NCBI GenBank assembly: GCA_030447415.1
Contig: JAUJOZ010000002.1
Span: forward strand, 237,139 to 301,138
Source of the DNA: Thermomicrobiales bacterium
GTDB taxonomy: Bacteria; Chloroflexota; Chloroflexia; Thermomicrobiales; UBA6265
Direction: 5' to 3'
DNA length: 64,000 nucleotides
In this document: positions 17,455 through 26,764 of the stretch, in pieces
Layout: each line of letters starts with the position of its first letter
Numbering within the stretch: the stretch's first letter is position 1
Position numbers and translations under genes: made by a program
Notes under the pieces: generated by a model
Databases searched by the model: none
Seen by the model: the letters and a program-made list of their open reading frames with translations, nothing else
Told to the model about the DNA's origin: nothing

Positions 17455-18473
17455 CGCGCCGCCTCCTGCCGCGCTGGGCGGCCGTCGATGAAGTGCATCG
17501 GTTGGCCCGTGCGAACCGAGTCCAGGACGGCCAACGCCAGCTCCAGCGCCCGGATCGCCTCCTCCCCCTCGACCAGGAACGGCGTCCCGTCCCGGAGGCA
17601 GGCGAGGAAGTGCCGCAACTCGACCTGGTACGGTCCCTCGGTCAGCGTGCTGCCCAGCACGTAGGCGCCCTCCCCGGGTTCCGGCGGCACGGTCCGCTCC
17701 AACCGGATCGCCGCACTTACCTGGCTGTCGTGGCGGATGGTCCCATACTCCCCGGCCACTTCGATCGCCGTGCGGAACCTCGCGTGCGCCCAACTCGCCT
17801 CGACGTGGGCGATCACCCCGTTCGTGAAGCGCAGCACCGCGAGCGCGTAGTCGGTCCGGGGTTGGTACGGCGTGTAGCTCAAGCCGTGGGCGAAGAGCCG
17901 CTCCACCTCCCCGAAGTACCAGCGAAGGGTGTCCAGGTCGTGGATCATCATGTCGACGATGAGACCGCCGCTGCGCTCGAGGTCGGTGTACCAGGGACGC
18001 TGGGTACCCGGAGTCTGGTTCAGTCGCGACGCCCGGACGAGCCCGACCTGACCGATCGCGCCGTCCCGCACCAGCTCATGGATCCGGACGTATTCCGGAA
18101 AGAACCGCACGACGTGGCCGATCATCAGCCGCACGCCGGACCGGCGGCACGCCGCCACCATTGCCTCGGCGTCCTCAACCGTCCGGGCGATCGGTTTCTC
18201 ACAGAAGACGTGCTTGCCGTGGGTCGCCGCGAGCTCCGTCACCGGCCGGTGGGACGGCGTTGGTACCGCGATGACGATGGCGTCGACGTCAGCGGCGCCC
18301 ACGGCCTCCTCGACTCTGGTCGTCGCCCGCGCCCCGACCTCGGCGGCCAGCGCCTCCGCCCGCGCGCCGTCCTCATCCGCCACCCAGGTGACCTCGACCT
18401 CCGGTAGATTTAGGCACGACCGGGCATGGACGCGTGCCATCGCGCCGGCACCGACGACGGCGATCCTCGTCAT
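17451..18473 (-). CDS. Gfo/Idh/MocA family oxidoreductase
   Basis: A 340-residue dehydrogenase. Nucleotide-binding start MTRIAVVGAGAMARVHAR, then VIAVPTPSHRPVTELAATHGKHVFCEKPIA, and the catalytic-domain SGGLIVDMMIHDLDTLRWYFG (H and D in MIHDLD). It resembles inositol 2-dehydrogenase-like members, but that name cannot be assigned. First gene of the minus-strand operon, divergent from the isomerase/ABC operon at 19098, and likely part of the same catabolic pathway. Confidence 0.9.
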   Translation of the reverse strand: MTRIAVVGAGAMARVHARSCLNLPEVEVTWVADEDGARAEALAAEVGARATTRVEEAVGAADVDAIVIAVPTPSHRPVTELAATHGKHVFCEKPIARTVEDAEAMVAACRRSGVRLMIGHVVRFFPEYVRIHELVRDGAIGQVGLVRASRLNQTPGTQRPWYTDLERSGGLIVDMMIHDLDTLRWYFGEVERLFAHGLSYTPYQPRTDYALAVLRFTNGVIAHVEASWAHARFRTAIEVAGEYGTIRHDSQVSAAIRLERTVPPEPGEGAYVLGSTLTEGPYQVELRHFLACLRDGTPFLVEGEEAIRALELALAVLDSVRTGQPMHFIDGRPARQEAAR

Positions 18474-19097
18474 GCTGGTCGCCTCCTCACCTGCTCACCC
18501 CTCCGTGCCGCACCCGTCCCAGAGTCAATCGTCGTCCACCGCCGATGCCGCGCGGTCGTTGCCCCCGTCAACATGGTGGCTCACCTTGCGCTCGTGGGCC
18601 GGGCATGCGGGTGGTCACCGGCCGGAGCGACACGTTCCGGCGGCGGCGCCTCATCTGCGGCCTGGTGGTTGCGTCCCGCGACGGTCCAGCCTACCACGAC
18701 CGGCCCGCTTTCTCGCCCGCGCGCCAAGCTGGCTTAACGGTTTGACGATCGTTGTGGACCAGGACCATCCAGGGGGGACCGTTCGTGCACGTCCTGAAGG
18801 TGGAACCGGAGAAGCGGCGCCCTGGTCCACACCGTCTCGTGTTGTGCTTGGCCGGCGGTCGAAGCGAGGCGTTCGACCTCACTGCCAGCGCCGACGCTCG
18901 CCGGCGGCGTCAACCGACGCGTCGCGTGGTCCGTCCGCGCTAAGACTCGGCATCCGCCGGCGGTCGGTGGATCACAGGGTGCGTCAGCCGCTGTTGACGG
19001 TGTGACCGCCCGTTGCTACCGTGCGTGGTGCCCCGCCGCCCGGCGGTCGGCGTGGAGGTCGTTTCCGTGCCGGGGTCCCTCGCCGGGGAGATAGCTG
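18474..19097. promoter_or_regulatory. Divergent intergenic region of the sugar locus
   Basis: About 620 bases between the two arms of the sugar-catabolism locus. No regulator gene is present. The sequence at 18734-18752 contains an ACGATCGT palindrome within TTTGACGATCGTT and could be an operator, but this is weak. Confidence 0.3.
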
Positions 19098-20021
19098 GTG
19101 GAGATCGGGCTCTTTGCGGAGTCAGCGGGGCTGCCGACGCTGGAGGAAACGCTCGAGCGGGCCGCCTCCCTCGGCATCACCAGGATCGAGCTGTCCACGG
19201 GTGGGCAGGCCGCCCGCCCCTTCCTCGATGCCGACCGCCTGCTTGACAGCGCGGTCGCGCGATCCGAGCTGCTGCGCGCCCTCGAAGGCCGGGGCATCCG
19301 CCTCTCGGCGCTGAACGCCAGTGCCTTTCCGCTCCACCCCCGACTCGGCCTCGCGCACGCCGAGCTGACGCGCCAGACGCTGCGGCTGGCCGGCCTGCTC
19401 GGCGTTGACCGAGTCGTGACCCAGTCCGGGACCCCGGGCGACGCAGAGGGTTGTCACGTCCCTAACTGGATCGCGTATCCCTGGCCCGAGGACATGCGAG
19501 ACACCGTCCGTCGCCAGTGGGAGCAGGCGATCGCCCTCTGGCGGGACCTGGCGACCTGCGCCCAGGACCAGGGGGTCACGCGACTCTGCTTCGAGCTGCA
19601 TCCGGTCAACCTTGTCTACAACGTGCCGACGCTGCTGCACCTGCGCGAGGCGATCGGTCCGGCGATCGGCGTGAACCTCGACCCGAGTCATCTGATGTGG
19701 CAGGGCATGGACGTGCCGGCTTGCGTTCGCTCCCTGGGATCCGCGATCTACCACGTCCACGTCAAGGATGTAGTCGTTCACCGCCACAACCTAGCCTTGG
19801 TCGGACTGCTCGATAACCGGCCGGACGCCACCTTTCGGGAGCGGCCGTGGACGTTTTGCGCCCCCGGCTTCGGGCACGACCGAGGCTGGTGGCGCGAGTT
19901 CTTCGTGGCGTTGAACGACATCGGTTACGACGACGTCGTCAGCATCGAGCACGGAGACCCGCACCTGCCGGGCATGCCCGGCGTGGAGCGGACCGTCGGA
20001 TTCCTGCGCCAGGTCTTGTAA
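19098..20021 (+). CDS. Sugar phosphate isomerase/epimerase (AP-endonuclease-2-like TIM barrel)
   Basis: A 307-residue TIM-barrel protein of the xylose-isomerase-like superfamily. Features: MEIGLFAESAGLPTLEETLERAASLGITRIEL, metal-ligand regions FELHPVNLVY, VNLDPSHLMWQG and YHVHVKDV, and a late Glu in VSIEHGD. These enzymes isomerise or epimerise ketoses or inosose-like compounds. GTG 19098 follows GGGGAG. It starts an operon with a dehydrogenase and ABC transporter genes. Confidence 0.9.
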   Translation: MEIGLFAESAGLPTLEETLERAASLGITRIELSTGGQAARPFLDADRLLDSAVARSELLRALEGRGIRLSALNASAFPLHPRLGLAHAELTRQTLRLAGLLGVDRVVTQSGTPGDAEGCHVPNWIAYPWPEDMRDTVRRQWEQAIALWRDLATCAQDQGVTRLCFELHPVNLVYNVPTLLHLREAIGPAIGVNLDPSHLMWQGMDVPACVRSLGSAIYHVHVKDVVVHRHNLALVGLLDNRPDATFRERPWTFCAPGFGHDRGWWREFFVALNDIGYDDVVSIEHGDPHLPGMPGVERTVGFLRQVL

Positions 20022-20035
20022 ATCGGGAGGGATTC

Positions 20036-21178
20036 GTGCGCGTCGGCATCATAGGCTGCGGCAACATCACGGTGGGGCGCCACCTCCCGGCGTTCATGGC
20101 GGTCGACGGCGTCGAGGTCGTGGCGGTGGCCGACCCGACGCCGGAGCGGCGGGAGGCGGCGCGCGTCGCGGCCGCGCTGGGACCGGACGACGCCGTGGCC
20201 GACTGGCGGGAGCTGCTGCCGCGGCGAGACGTGGACGCGGTGGTGGTGGCCACGCCGCAATCGATTCGGCCGGCGATCGCGATCGCCGCGGCGGCAGCGG
20301 GCAAGCATCTGCTCTACGAGAAGCCACTGGCGCTGACGCCGGCCGACGCGCACGCGATCGTCGCGGCCGCCAATCACCACCGGGTCACGCTCGCCACGGT
20401 CCATAACTACGCCTTCATCCCGGTCTACCGCGCGATCAAGGCGATCATTGACGACGGCGAGATCGGCGACCTGGAGATCGCCACGCTCAACTTCCTGGGC
20501 GTGGAGGACCGACCGGGAACGGCCGAGTACCGGCCCCGCTGGCGGCACGACGCGGCTGAGGCCGGTGGCGGCGTGCTGATGGACATGCTCCACGCCGTCT
20601 ACCTGGCCGCCTGGTTCTTCGGAGCCGATCCCGTGGCGGTGAGCGCCACCGTCGACCGGCGGCTGGGCGGGGAAGGCGACGTCGAGGACTTCGCGCTCGT
20701 TCGGTACGACTACCCACGGGGCCACGCCATGGTGAACATGGCCTGGGGCCACGGGCCCGGGGGCGTCGAGCTGACCGGGACGCGCGGCCGGCTCGTGCTC
20801 GTGAACGAGGGATTCGGAACCCACCCTTTCGTGCTCCCCGAGCGGATCCACGTCGTGGGGCAGGGTGGGCACCGCAGCTTCGCGCCCGACCCCGAGATCG
20901 GTCCGAGCTTCGAATTGGTCGCCGCCGACTTCCGGGACGCGGTCGCCGGACGTCACCCCCCGGCCGCCGATGGAGCCGCCGGTGCCGCGGTGCTGGAAGC
21001 GGTGGTGGGGGCGTACGCCTCAGCGGCGCTCGGGCGCGACGTGGCATTGCCGCTGGACCCAGCGGACCCGGTGTACGCCCGCGGCGCGGCCGGCATCGCC
21101 GAACTGGCACTGCCGAAGGGGAGTCTGGTTCGCCGTCGAGGCTTGTTCGGCACAGGTCGCCCGGGCAAGTCGGCGTGA
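20036..21178 (+). CDS. Gfo/Idh/MocA family oxidoreductase
   Basis: A 380-residue NAD(P)-dependent dehydrogenase, third of its family in this locus. Motifs: MRVGIIGCGNITVGRHLPAF, VVATPQSIRPAIAIAAAAAGKHLLYEKPLAL, and EAGGGVLMDMLHAVYLAAWFFG. GTG 20036 has GGGAGG five bases upstream, 14 bases after the isomerase stop. Probably oxidises the sugar or its keto form ahead of the isomerase. Confidence 0.9.
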   Translation: MRVGIIGCGNITVGRHLPAFMAVDGVEVVAVADPTPERREAARVAAALGPDDAVADWRELLPRRDVDAVVVATPQSIRPAIAIAAAAAGKHLLYEKPLALTPADAHAIVAAANHHRVTLATVHNYAFIPVYRAIKAIIDDGEIGDLEIATLNFLGVEDRPGTAEYRPRWRHDAAEAGGGVLMDMLHAVYLAAWFFGADPVAVSATVDRRLGGEGDVEDFALVRYDYPRGHAMVNMAWGHGPGGVELTGTRGRLVLVNEGFGTHPFVLPERIHVVGQGGHRSFAPDPEIGPSFELVAADFRDAVAGRHPPAADGAAGAAVLEAVVGAYASAALGRDVALPLDPADPVYARGAAGIAELALPKGSLVRRRGLFGTGRPGKSA

Positions 21179-21220
21179 CGGCGGGCCGGGCGATGACCTG
21201 ACCGGCCGTGCATTGAACGA

Positions 21221-21293
21221 CGGTGTCGGCAGGACCGGTCGCTTTCGGCCAAATCCGGGCGCGCACGAAGCGCCGAAGGATTGACCGACACCG
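21221..21293. repeat. Intercistronic inverted repeat
   Basis: Arms CGGTGTCGG (21221-21229) and CCGACACCG (21285-21293), 55 bases apart, in the 190-base gap before the solute-binding protein gene. Such hairpins often separate enzyme genes from highly expressed binding-protein genes in sugar operons; here it could equally be a spaced operator. Confidence 0.4.
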
Positions 21294-21367
21294 TACCGGG
21301 GGCGACGATAGCCGAACCGTCGAGGGCGACGGGAGCGAGTCTGAACCGAAGACCCGGAGGAGATGCC

Positions 21368-22711
21368 ATGAGCGAGCACGGACGGAACCCCAACGAGGTG
21401 GCCAGCGTCCTGGAGCGACGGCTCGATCGGCGTGCGCTCCTGCGAGTGGGCGCGACCGGAGCGGCCGGCCTGGGCGTCGCCGGGGTACTCGGCGCCCGTA
21501 ACGCCGGCCGGACCCGGGCCGCCTAAGCCGCGGGATGCTCCGGCGACGACGTCACGCTGACCTATGCTTTCTGGAACGCGGAGCAGCGACCGGCGATCGA
21601 GGCTCAGATCGAGGCGTTTCGGAAGCAGCACCCGAACGTCTCGATCAACCCGCAGGTCGTCCCATTCAGCGACTACTTCACCAAATTGCAGACGGGAATC
21701 GCTGGCGGCGCGTCGTACGACGTCTTCTGGATGAACGGCCCGAACCTCCCCGTCTACGCGTCCCAGGGCGCCCTGCTGGACCTGCAGCCGATCACCGGCA
21801 GCGGCGGTGTCGACCTGAACGCCTTCCCCAAGCCGCTCGTCGATCTCTACACGTTCGAGGGGAAGGTGTACGGCATTTCCCGAGACTTCGACACGATCGG
21901 GCTCTATTACAACAAGGACCTCTTCGACGCGGCGGAGGTGGCGTACCCGACGCCTGAGTGGACCTGGCAGGACCTCCGGTCAGCGGCGGAGAAGCTGACG
22001 GTCAAGGATGGCGACACCACGACCCAATGGGGGTACGGGTCGACGCTGAGCGACCAGCAGAACCTGTTCAACTTCATCCCCCAGAATGGCGGTCAGTTCT
22101 TCAACGAAGACCGAACCCAGACGATGCTCGGTGAGCCGGCGGCCTGCGAGGCCATCCTGTTCCTGACCGACATGGTTCTGGCCGGTTTGTCCCCCTCGGT
22201 CGCCGAGCAGCAAGCCAACAACCCGTACCAGACGCTGTTCCCTGCCGGTCGGATCGCGATGATGCCGGGCGGCTCCTGGCACGTCGCCCGCCTGCATGAG
22301 GCCAACCCGGCCATTGCCGTGGCGCCGCTGCCCCAGGGGAAGCAGCGAGCCTCCATCATCCACGGCCTCGCCAACGTCGTCTGGTCCGGCAGCCCGCACC
22401 AGTGCGAAGCGCTGGAGTTCGTCAAGTTCCTCGGGAGTCAGGAGGCAGAGCAGATCCTGGCCGAGACGGCGACGGTGATCCCGTCGATGAACGGGCTGCA
22501 GGAGACGTGGGTGCAGTCCGTCCCCGACATCGAGTTGCAGGTCTTCCTCGACGCCGTCGAGTACTCCGTGCCGATGCCGACCGCACCCGGTGGCGCGGAG
22601 TGGCAGAGCAAGCTGGGGGAGGTCATCATCGGCGCGTGGAGCGGCGACATCCCGCGGGATCAAGTCTGCCAGCGCGCCACCGAGGCGGTTAACGCCGCCC
22701 TCGCGAGCTAA
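21368..22711 (+). pseudogene. CUT1 sugar ABC transporter solute-binding lipoprotein, in-frame TAA after codon 52
   Basis: Extracellular sugar-binding lipoprotein of a CUT1 ABC importer. ATG 21368 follows GGAGGAG. Residues 1-52 are an export signal with a twin-arginine-like RRLDRRALLRVG start and a hydrophobic core. Codon 53 (21524-21526) is TAA. The same frame then continues AAGCSGDD, whose Cys (codon 57) would be the lipidated residue, and runs to 22711 as a full binding domain (VTLTYAFWNAEQRPAIEAQIEAF, VFWMNGPNLPVYASQGALLDL, YGISRDFDTIGLYYNKDLF, WTWQDLRSAAEKL). No internal start with a ribosome binding site follows the stop. Without readthrough no functional binding protein is made, although everything else in the operon is intact. 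A single-base call error is the main alternative. Confidence 0.85.
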
Positions 22712-22767
22712 TCAGGATCGGGGGCCTGCCGGGCTGGTCCCGGCAGGCCCTCCCGACGGGAGGCGAG

Positions 22768-23700
22768 ATGGCGACGACACAACTCTCGCAGCCCCAGGTG
22801 GGCTCGATCCCCCGGGCGGGCCGCCTGGCACAGCGTCAGGCCTGGTGGGGCTACGCGCTCATCGCCCCGATGATGCTCGGGTTTGCGATCTTCTTCCTGG
22901 TCGCCCTGGTAGCGGCCCTCGGCATGACCCTGACCGATTGGAACGTGCTGACGTCACCGAATTGGGTGGGGCTGGACAACTACTCCCGATTGCTTGACGA
23001 CGACATGTTCATGACGTCGCTCCGCAACACGGCCCTTCTCACGGTCCCCCACGTCGTGCTCCGGATTGGGATCGCGCTCGGCTTGGCCCTCGCCCTGAAC
23101 TCGAACATCCGCTTCCGCTCCATCTATCGCTTCGTCTTCTTCATCCCGGTGCTGACAATGCCGGTGGCGACCGCCACGGTCTGGCAGTGGCTCTACGACC
23201 CAACGTACGGGCCGATCAATTACGGCCTGGCGCAGTTGGGGTTGGGGCGGCCGACCTGGCTCGCGGACCCCGACACGGCGCTGTGGGCGGTCCTGGTCGT
23301 GCTGCTGTGGAGCGGCGTCGGCTACGACATGATCATCTTCCTGGCGGGGCTCCAGAACATCCCGCGGGACTACTACGAGGCAGCCCAGCTGGACGGTGCC
23401 GGGCCCTGGCGGCAATTTCGCGACATCACCTTTCCCCTCGTGACCCCCACGACCTTCTTCTTGACCGTGATCGCGATCATCTCCTCACTTCAGGTCTTCG
23501 ATCAGGTCTACGTGATGACCCAGGTCGAGCACACGGCGGCGAACACCTTCCCGACCATCGTCTACTACATCTACGACGAGGCGTTCCGGAACTTCCGGAT
23601 GGGGTACGCGACGACCATCGCCCTGGTCCTCCTGATCCTCATCCTCGTCTTCACGGTGCTGCAGTTCCGGTTGCAGCGACGCTGGGTGCACTACACATGA
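22768..23700 (+). CDS. Sugar ABC transporter permease (MalF/UgpA type)
   Basis: A 310-residue inner-membrane permease with six predicted helices. The cytoplasmic EAA loop is visible (YYEAAQLDGAGPWRQFRDITFPLVTP). It pairs with the next gene as a CUT1 heterodimer importing a sugar. GGGAGGCGAG lies just upstream of ATG 22768. The last codons overlap the next gene by ATGA. No ATPase gene is in the operon, so a shared MsmX/UgpC-type ATPase elsewhere must energise it (inference). Confidence 0.93.
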   Translation: MATTQLSQPQVGSIPRAGRLAQRQAWWGYALIAPMMLGFAIFFLVALVAALGMTLTDWNVLTSPNWVGLDNYSRLLDDDMFMTSLRNTALLTVPHVVLRIGIALGLALALNSNIRFRSIYRFVFFIPVLTMPVATATVWQWLYDPTYGPINYGLAQLGLGRPTWLADPDTALWAVLVVLLWSGVGYDMIIFLAGLQNIPRDYYEAAQLDGAGPWRQFRDITFPLVTPTTFFLTVIAIISSLQVFDQVYVMTQVEHTAANTFPTIVYYIYDEAFRNFRMGYATTIALVLLILILVFTVLQFRLQRRWVHYT

Positions 23701-24530
23701 AGTCTCACACCTTCGCCCACTACCTCTCGCGCGTTGCCCTGCACGCGATCCTGATCGGACTCGGGGTGCTCTTCATCCTCCCCTTCGTCTGGTCGCTCGG
23801 GACCTCTCTGAAGCCGCTGCGTGACCTGTTCGAGGTCACGCCGAGCCTGTTCCCGAGCGAGGCGCGCTGGCAGAACTACCGCGACGTCCTCGACGCGGTC
23901 CCCTTCGAGCGCTTCTACTGGAACACGATCCTCGTGACGCTCGCGCGCGTCGTGGGGCAGGTCTTCCTCGCCTCCTTGGCGGCCTTCGCCTTCGCCCGGT
24001 TGCGATTCCCAGGCCGGGACCTGCTCTTCTTTCTTCTCCTGTCGGCGCTGATGGTGCCCGAACAGGTGATCATCATCCCCCGGTACATTCTTCTCCGGGA
24101 ACTCGGGTGGCTCGACTCCTATCAGGGCCTGATCATCCCGCTGCTGTTCAGCGCGTTCGGGACGTTTCTCCTCCGTCAGTTCTTCATGACCATCCCGAAC
24201 GACTACCAGGAGGCCGCCACGCTCGAAGGCGCCAACCCGTTCCAGATCTACTGGCAGATCTTCCTCCCGCTGGCCCGCCCCGCGCTGGCGGCGTTCGCGT
24301 TCCTCGTCCTGCAATGGTCGTGGAACGAGTTCCTCTGGGCGTTGATCGTCACGAACCGGACCGAGATGCAGGTTCTCTCGGTCGGCATCGCTCTCTTCCA
24401 GGGGGAGCAGTTCACGAACACGGCGGTCATGCTGGCGGCGGCCAACATGGCCACCCTCCCCATCCTCGTCCTCTTCTTCTTCTTCCAGCGCCAACTCATC
24501 GAGGGGATCTCGCTCAGCGGGCTCAAGTAA
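23697..24530 (+). CDS. Sugar ABC transporter permease (MalG/UgpE type)
   Basis: A 277-residue carbohydrate ABC transporter permease with six helices. The start (LFILPFVWSLGTSLKP) and the EAA loop (DYQEAATLEGANPFQIYWQIFLPLARP) are typical of MalG-like subunits. It overlaps the previous permease by four bases, so the two are translationally coupled. Last gene of the operon; a large perfect palindrome follows eight bases after the stop. Confidence 0.93.
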   Translation: MKSHTFAHYLSRVALHAILIGLGVLFILPFVWSLGTSLKPLRDLFEVTPSLFPSEARWQNYRDVLDAVPFERFYWNTILVTLARVVGQVFLASLAAFAFARLRFPGRDLLFFLLLSALMVPEQVIIIPRYILLRELGWLDSYQGLIIPLLFSAFGTFLLRQFFMTIPNDYQEAATLEGANPFQIYWQIFLPLARPALAAFAFLVLQWSWNEFLWALIVTNRTEMQVLSVGIALFQGEQFTNTAVMLAAANMATLPILVLFFFFQRQLIEGISLSGLK

Positions 24531-24537
24531 CGCTGAT

Positions 24538-24583
24538 TGACGGGAGGCAGCGGATCGCGGCCGCGATCCGCTGCCTCCCGTCA
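24538..24583 (+). terminator. 46-bp perfect palindrome ending the sugar operon
   Basis: Arms of 23 bases (beginning TGACGGGAGGCAG) meet with no spacer at GGCC. In RNA this forms a very stable hairpin with a small loop directly after the permease stop. There is no T tract, so it may terminate poorly but protect the 3' end. Confidence 0.65.
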
Positions 24584-24944
24584 GTTCGGCAGCTCGGATT
24601 GCCGTCCGCCGGTCGGCGGTAAGTCATGTCTGGGCCGTGATGGCGCCGGCGCGGCTACTTCACCGCGCTCGCACGGGCGAGCGCCAGACGAACGCCTGTC
24701 CGGCGTTCTAGGCAGGGCGTGCCCCGACCGCTCCCTGATGCGACCCTAGGTGCCCCCGGCCCCGGAGGCGCCCTCTTGACCGCGGGTGTAGGATGGGGGA
24801 TAGTCGCGCTTCGCTGTCGTGATTGGCCAAACGAGCCAACTTGCGGACGGAGTGCGCGCCTTTGCATCCGCCGCGGTCGGCAGGCGTCCACCAGCGCCGA
24901 TGCCGACCGGACCGACGCCTCCAACGGGGAAAGGAGCGCCACCC

Positions 24945-26738
24945 GTGGCCGGATCGCTGCTCTCGCGGGTCTTCAGCCGAGCAACCGAAGCGGTGGACCA
25001 CCGGGTTGGGTGGCACCGATTGCCGCTGCCGCTGGGGCTCGTGACCTTGATCGGGCTACGCAAGACGCTGCGGCGGGAAAACCTTTACGACACGGGGGCG
25101 CTGGACGTGGCGGCGCCGCCCACCCCGCCCGGTGATGGCCGACGCCACCTCGTCACCCGCACGGCGGACGGAACGTTCAACGACCTGACGCAACCGGCGA
25201 TGGGGAGTGCCGGGACCCGCTTTGGCCGCAATGTGCCGCTGAAGCACACCTTTCCCGATCCGGAGCCGGCTGTCCTCACGCCGAACCCGCGCATCGTGAG
25301 CCGCGAGTTGCTGACCCGCGAAACGTTCCAACCGGCGACGACGCTCAACGTCCTGGCCGCCGCCTGGCTCCAGTTCATGATTCGCGATTGGTTCAGCCAC
25401 GGGAAGAGCGAAACGGAGAACCCGTGGCAGGTGCCGCTAGTGGAGGACGACCCCTGGCCGGAGCATCCGATGCGCATTCTGCGCACCCGCCGGGATCCCA
25501 CCCGCCCGCCGGGGTCGAACGGTTCGCCGCCGACCTACGTCAACACCGAGACCCACTGGTGGGACGCGTCGCAAATCTACGGCAGCGACGCGGCCTACCA
25601 GGCGAAGGTGCGGTCGGGCGAGGGCGGCAAACTAATCGTCGCCTCCGATAGCCAGCCCCCCGTCGACCCGTTGGTCCCCGAACACCCGGCGAATGTGCCC
25701 GGCTTCTGGGCCGGGCTGGCGATGCTGCACAGCCTCTTCACCCTGGAACACAACGCGATCTGCGACCGGCTTCGATCCGAGTACCCGTCCTGGTCCGACG
25801 ACGACCTCTTCGACCACGCCCGGCTGATCAACGCGGCGTTGCTGGCGAAGATCCATACGGTTGAATGGACCACCGGTATCCTCGGCCACCCGACGATGCA
25901 GATCGGGATGCGTGCCAACTGGTGGGGAGTCGCGGGGGAGCGACTCAGCAAGCTGGTCGGGCGGATCAGCAAGAGCGAGGTGATCAGCGGCATCCCAGGC
26001 TCGCCGACCGACCACTACGGCGTGCCCTACGCGATGACTGAAGAGTTCGTCGCGGTCTACCGGATGCACCCGCTCATCCCGGACGACTTCAGCTTCCGGG
26101 CGGTCGCCGGTGATACGCTGCTGCAGGAGCGCGCGTTCCCTCAGATCGCCGGACCGCACGCCTTGGGTCTCATGGCCGAGGTGGCGATGCCGGACCTCCT
26201 CTACTCGTTCGGGATCGCCCACCCGGGCGCCATCACGCTGCACAACTTCCCGCGGGCACTCCAGCACTTTGAGCGACCGGATGGGGGCGTGATGGACCTG
26301 GCGGCGACGGATATCCTGCGCTCGCGGGAGCTCGGGGTGCCGCGCTACAACCAATTCCGCAAGCTGCTCCACCTTCCCCCGGTCAAGACCTTCGAAGCGA
26401 TGACCGTCAATCCAACCTGGGCGGAGGAGCTGCGGCGCGTCTACGATGGCGATGTTGACCGGGTCGATCTGACGGTCGGCATGTACGCGGAGAACCCGCC
26501 GCGGGGCTTCGGGTTCAGCGATACGGCGTTCCGCATCTTTGTCTTGATGGCCTCGCGCCGGCTCAACAGCGACCGCTTCTTCACCGTCGACTACACCCCG
26601 CGGGTCTACACCCAGATCGGCCTCGACTGGATCGCCGACAACGACATGTCGTCCGTCCTGCTGCGGCATTACCCCGCGCTGTGGCCGGCACTGCGGGGTG
26701 TCAAGAACGCCTTCGCGCCGTGGAGCCGGACGGCCTGA
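24945..26738 (+). CDS. Haem peroxidase/alpha-dioxygenase-like protein with distal His replaced by Arg
   Basis: A 597-residue member of the animal-type haem peroxidase superfamily, closest in pattern to alpha-dioxygenases that oxygenate fatty acids. GTG 24945 is preferred (AAAGGAG eight bases upstream); the frame stays open to 24819. N-terminal HRLPLPLGLVTLIGLRKTLRRENLYDTG, then WLQFMIRDWFSHG, where the family has HDW, so the expected distal haem His is Arg147 (codon CGC, 25383-25385). THWWDASQIYGS and LEHNAICDRL follow. The catalytic Tyr (372) and proximal His (375) are present in AVYRMHPLIPDDF. Loss of the distal His would be expected to impair haem chemistry. A weak promoter (TTGACC at 24776, GATAGT at 24800) lies upstream. 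The MBL-fold gene follows closely. Confidence 0.85.
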   Translation: MAGSLLSRVFSRATEAVDHRVGWHRLPLPLGLVTLIGLRKTLRRENLYDTGALDVAAPPTPPGDGRRHLVTRTADGTFNDLTQPAMGSAGTRFGRNVPLKHTFPDPEPAVLTPNPRIVSRELLTRETFQPATTLNVLAAAWLQFMIRDWFSHGKSETENPWQVPLVEDDPWPEHPMRILRTRRDPTRPPGSNGSPPTYVNTETHWWDASQIYGSDAAYQAKVRSGEGGKLIVASDSQPPVDPLVPEHPANVPGFWAGLAMLHSLFTLEHNAICDRLRSEYPSWSDDDLFDHARLINAALLAKIHTVEWTTGILGHPTMQIGMRANWWGVAGERLSKLVGRISKSEVISGIPGSPTDHYGVPYAMTEEFVAVYRMHPLIPDDFSFRAVAGDTLLQERAFPQIAGPHALGLMAEVAMPDLLYSFGIAHPGAITLHNFPRALQHFERPDGGVMDLAATDILRSRELGVPRYNQFRKLLHLPPVKTFEAMTVNPTWAEELRRVYDGDVDRVDLTVGMYAENPPRGFGFSDTAFRIFVLMASRRLNSDRFFTVDYTPRVYTQIGLDWIADNDMSSVLLRHYPALWPALRGVKNAFAPWSRTA

Positions 26739-26764
26739 GATCACCCAGAGCGGGGGGAGCGGCG

